From Lacticaseibacillus paracasei subsp. paracasei (GTDB lineage Bacteria > Bacillota > Bacilli > Lactobacillales > Lactobacillaceae), in assembly GCF_000829035.1 (NCBI RefSeq), contig NZ_AP012541.1, positions 1,178,001 through 1,242,000 of the forward strand: 64,000 nucleotides of DNA, given 5' to 3'. Shown here piece by piece: positions 61,770 to 64,000 of the stretch. Each line of letters opens with the position of its first letter. The stretch's first letter is position 1. The notes beneath the pieces are model-generated. The model searched no databases and was not told where the DNA came from. It was given only the letters and a program-made list of their open reading frames with translations. Both the position numbers and the translations under genes were made by a program.

Positions 61770-63473
61770 ATGATCTGGTTCTTTGTTATCGTAGTGATCA
61801 TAGTTGTCGCTGCCGGCGGTGTCTGGTGGCTGCAGCATTATTTTCAGACTCGAATCAAGAACTTGGACGCGCAAGTCGAAGCGATCGACGTTGGTGCGCT
61901 GTCGAGTCAGATTCGCAGCATCGAGCAGTTAAAGTTAACTGGCGATAGTCTGGCAACGTTCAGCAAGTGGGAACGGGCCTTTGATCAGTTGAATGATGAC
62001 GACTTGGCTGACCTACAGAAGATTCTGCTTGATCTGGAGGACCAGGCCAAGCGTTTTCGCTTTGATCATGCCCAGAAAATTGCTAAGGTGCTGGAAGCAA
62101 AAATTGACACAGCCCGCCAACAATATGACTTGATCAGCCAAGCCTTACAAGACATTCGGCATGATGAGGCGGATAATCGCAGCAAGATGTTGCAGTTACG
62201 TGATGATTATCAAGTGTCGCGTAAAACGATCCTCGCCAAAAGTTTTGTCTTCGGGGATGCCCAGCCGGCTTTGGAGCAACAGTTGCAACAACTTGCTGAA
62301 CTTTTTCAAAAAATTGACCAGATTAATAATGATGGCGATCATCAAGCTGCCAAGAGCGAGATAAAGCAGTTAAGTGAAGAGATGGCGGCATTGCGGCGTC
62401 AAGTTAAAGAATTGCCACCGCTTGTCAATGAACAGGTGAACGAATTCCCGGCGCAGATTAATGAAATCGAGCATGGCTATCGGCAGTTGACAACGGCTCA
62501 TTATGTTTTCACTGATGATATTCCGGGCATGGTCGAGGATGTTAACGAAAAGATGGCTGACGCTAACACCGCGCTTAAGTCGCTTGATGTGGACGCCACA
62601 GAAGCGGCTAACAGCGAAATTGAAGCTGAGATTGATAAGATGTACGCAATTATGGAAAAGGAAATGCAGGCTAGAAAGCGCGTCGATGCTGCTGCGCCAG
62701 ACCTGCGCCAATTTATTGATCACGCCTTGCGTCAAAATCGCGAGTTGCAGACAGAACTGGATCATTTGAATCAGAGCTACACGTTGAATCACAATGAAAT
62801 CAAAATTGCCAAGGATTTAAAGACGCAGCTTGATTCGATCGATGCCAACTATATTAAGGATACGGATGCGATTGAAGCTGGTAAGGCCGTGTATTCTGAT
62901 GTGATTGAGCGGTTTGATGCCACCAAAGATGAGTTGACAGCGATTGAGAAGCAGCAGGTTCAAATTAATCAAGCGGTCGCAGGCTTAAAGAAAGGCGAGA
63001 TTGTCGCCAACAAGCAGGCAGAGAATTTTGAACTGGATATGCGTAACATCAAACACGAAATTTTACGGCATCACCTACCTGGTTTGCCACAAGATTATGT
63101 GAGCCAGGTCAAGCACGTCACTGCCGAGATCGAGCAATTAAACCATGATCTTGATCAAGTGAAAATTAACATGGATGCGATTGCGAAGTTTCTGATTAAA
63201 ATTGCCAGTGATATTGATGCGTTGAAAAAAGCTACCAGCGCTTTGATTGACGCTGCGGGTTTGACAGAAGAATTGATGCAGTATGCCAACCGCTATAAAA
63301 CAACAGTGAAGCCAGTCGCCGAAGCAGTGCATCAGGCTACTGAGTCGTATATGCAATTTGATTATAAGCAAGCCGCGGATACCTTAGCGACGGCATTGGA
63401 GCAAACCGAAGCCGGAAGCTATAAGAAGGTTGAGGATGCGTACCTTGCGCGGAAGAAAGCTTCATTATATTAG
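61770..63473 (+). CDS. ezrA: Septation ring formation regulator EzrA
   Basis: 567 residues, family-typical. One N-terminal transmembrane helix (MIWFFVIVVIIVVAAGGVWWL) is followed by long spectrin-like coiled coil to the C-terminus. EzrA restrains FtsZ ring assembly at the membrane and joins the divisome. I start at ATG 61770 behind GAGGGTGTAGGG; the frame opens earlier at 61740 without a better site. A cysteine desulfurase gene follows, as in Bacillus. Confidence 0.95.
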   Translation: MIWFFVIVVIIVVAAGGVWWLQHYFQTRIKNLDAQVEAIDVGALSSQIRSIEQLKLTGDSLATFSKWERAFDQLNDDDLADLQKILLDLEDQAKRFRFDHAQKIAKVLEAKIDTARQQYDLISQALQDIRHDEADNRSKMLQLRDDYQVSRKTILAKSFVFGDAQPALEQQLQQLAELFQKIDQINNDGDHQAAKSEIKQLSEEMAALRRQVKELPPLVNEQVNEFPAQINEIEHGYRQLTTAHYVFTDDIPGMVEDVNEKMADANTALKSLDVDATEAANSEIEAEIDKMYAIMEKEMQARKRVDAAAPDLRQFIDHALRQNRELQTELDHLNQSYTLNHNEIKIAKDLKTQLDSIDANYIKDTDAIEAGKAVYSDVIERFDATKDELTAIEKQQVQINQAVAGLKKGEIVANKQAENFELDMRNIKHEILRHHLPGLPQDYVSQVKHVTAEIEQLNHDLDQVKINMDAIAKFLIKIASDIDALKKATSALIDAAGLTEELMQYANRYKTTVKPVAEAVHQATESYMQFDYKQAADTLATALEQTEAGSYKKVEDAYLARKKASLY

Positions 63474-63488
63474 TGATTCGGATTTGGG

Positions 63489-63518
63489 AAAACCAGCCGG
63501 TGGTGGCTGGTTTTTTGT
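63489..63518 (+). terminator. Terminator of ezrA
   Basis: AAAACCAGCC pairs with GGCTGGTTTTTT around a GGTGGT loop. Confidence 0.85.
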
Positions 63519-63598
63519 TTGGAGGTTGTTGTTGTGCGAATTTGTGGGTAATTTTCGTAGGACTTGTTGTACGAACTTTCTGATGTGATCTAGGCTCC

Positions 63599-63722
63599 GA
63601 TAAACGCGCTCGCCAGTCCAGAAACCTGCGTGTAAGGACCTTGGTCGCAATGGTCAAAGTGCGACCATCACGCCCAAGGCCACTTACACTCCGGTTTCTG
63701 CCGGACTGGCTCGTACTCTTGA
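63599..63722. repeat. Palindromic intergenic repeat
   Basis: Full copy: AACGCGCTCGCCAGTCCAGAAACC, inner ACCTTGGTCGCAATGGTC with inverse GACCATCACGCCCAAGG, right arm CTCCGGTTTCTGCCGGACTGGCTCG. It separates ezrA from the cysteine desulfurase gene. Confidence 0.8.
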
Positions 63723-63781
63723 AACTTACTAACTTTTTGTCTATAATTCAACGCAGTCACAATAACGGAAGGGGCCGGCAG

Positions 63782-64000
63782 ATGATTTATTTTGATAATA
63801 GTGCGACGACGAAGATTTCGCCGGAGGCATTGGCTACTTATAATAAAGTCAGCACGGATTTTTTTGGTAATCCGAGTAGCTTGCATGCATTAGGTACGCG
63901 GGCGAATGAGGTTCTGCAAAGTTCACGGGCGCAGATTGCTCAGCTGATCGGTGCGAAACCAAACGAAATTTACTTCACCAGTGGTGGTACCGAAAGCGAT
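63782..64000 (+). CDS. Cysteine desulfurase, NifS/NifZ family (5' part)
   Basis: 73 codons to the edge of the window. MIYFDNSATTKISPEALATYNKV, GNPSSLHALGTRANEVL and IYFTSGGTESD are the start of a class V PLP-dependent cysteine desulfurase. It supplies sulfur, in Bacillus to ThiI for tRNA 4-thiouridine; location after ezrA matches the nifZ-thiI arrangement. GGAAGGGG lies before ATG 63782. Confidence 0.92.
   Translation, partial: MIYFDNSATTKISPEALATYNKVSTDFFGNPSSLHALGTRANEVLQSSRAQIAQLIGAKPNEIYFTSGGTESD

Noticed and set aside
1..64000. CRISPR arrays, tRNA, rRNA or prophage modules
   Set aside because: No regularly spaced direct repeats, no cloverleaf with CCA-like end, no rRNA signature and no phage structural genes were seen on either strand.

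Overview
The window comes from a low-to-mid GC Gram-positive chromosome, most likely the Lacticaseibacillus casei/paracasei/rhamnosus group. I infer this from the gene content and style: EzrA followed by a NifZ-type cysteine desulfurase, rpsD with a structured leader, rarA next to a 6S RNA, split L-serine dehydratase, a degenerate GshF-like protein, many TTG/GTG starts behind strong AGGAGG sites, and IS3 and IS30 elements. No database search was possible, so family names rest on motifs and recalled family features.

Layout. 1-17 kb is mainly housekeeping: a HAD phosphatase, an RNPP-like regulator, UspA, 6S RNA and rarA, a GshF-like pseudoenzyme, YueI and YktB family proteins, sdaAB/sdaAA, a histidine phosphatase, MsrA, an SDR, a PnuC-type transporter, a deoxynucleoside kinase and a PHP phosphatase. 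17-28.8 kb holds an orphan OppA lipoprotein, an OmpR-type two-component system facing an ABC exporter, a LysR/cupin/CMD cluster ending in a nonsense-mutated gene, an ArsR/GST pair with twin operators, and three GNAT genes. 28.8-35.4 kb is a YesMN-type two-component system with an AfuABC-type ABC importer and two cre-like sites, probably a hexose-phosphate sensing and uptake module. 35.6-42.3 kb has DegV, a DesKR-type system with an ABC-2 exporter, a Ser-rich membrane protein, and MerR plus a YrdB-like protein.

42.4-60 kb is an accessory, defence-like region. A Wadjet (JetABCD) locus is broken three ways: jetA by an IS3-family element, the jetB/jetC junction by an IS30-family element with the jetC Walker A head missing, and jetC by an 11-bp tandem duplication that shifts the frame. 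Only the TOPRIM gene jetD looks intact. A RelB/DinJ-YafQ toxin-antitoxin pair, uncharacterised genes and tex follow. At 56.4-59.8 kb there is a compact minus-strand unit: a frameshifted XRE regulator, a DUF4062-like protein and a 620-residue helical protein. This is the best candidate for an undescribed defence system. 60.3-64 kb returns to core genes: rpsD and its leader, free-methionine-(R)-sulfoxide reductase, ezrA and the start of a cysteine desulfurase.

Two interspersed repeat families run through the intergenic spaces: a palindrome of about 115 bp with conserved arms and variable loops (about six copies or fragments), and a long hairpin element of about 180 bp with one solo arm elsewhere.
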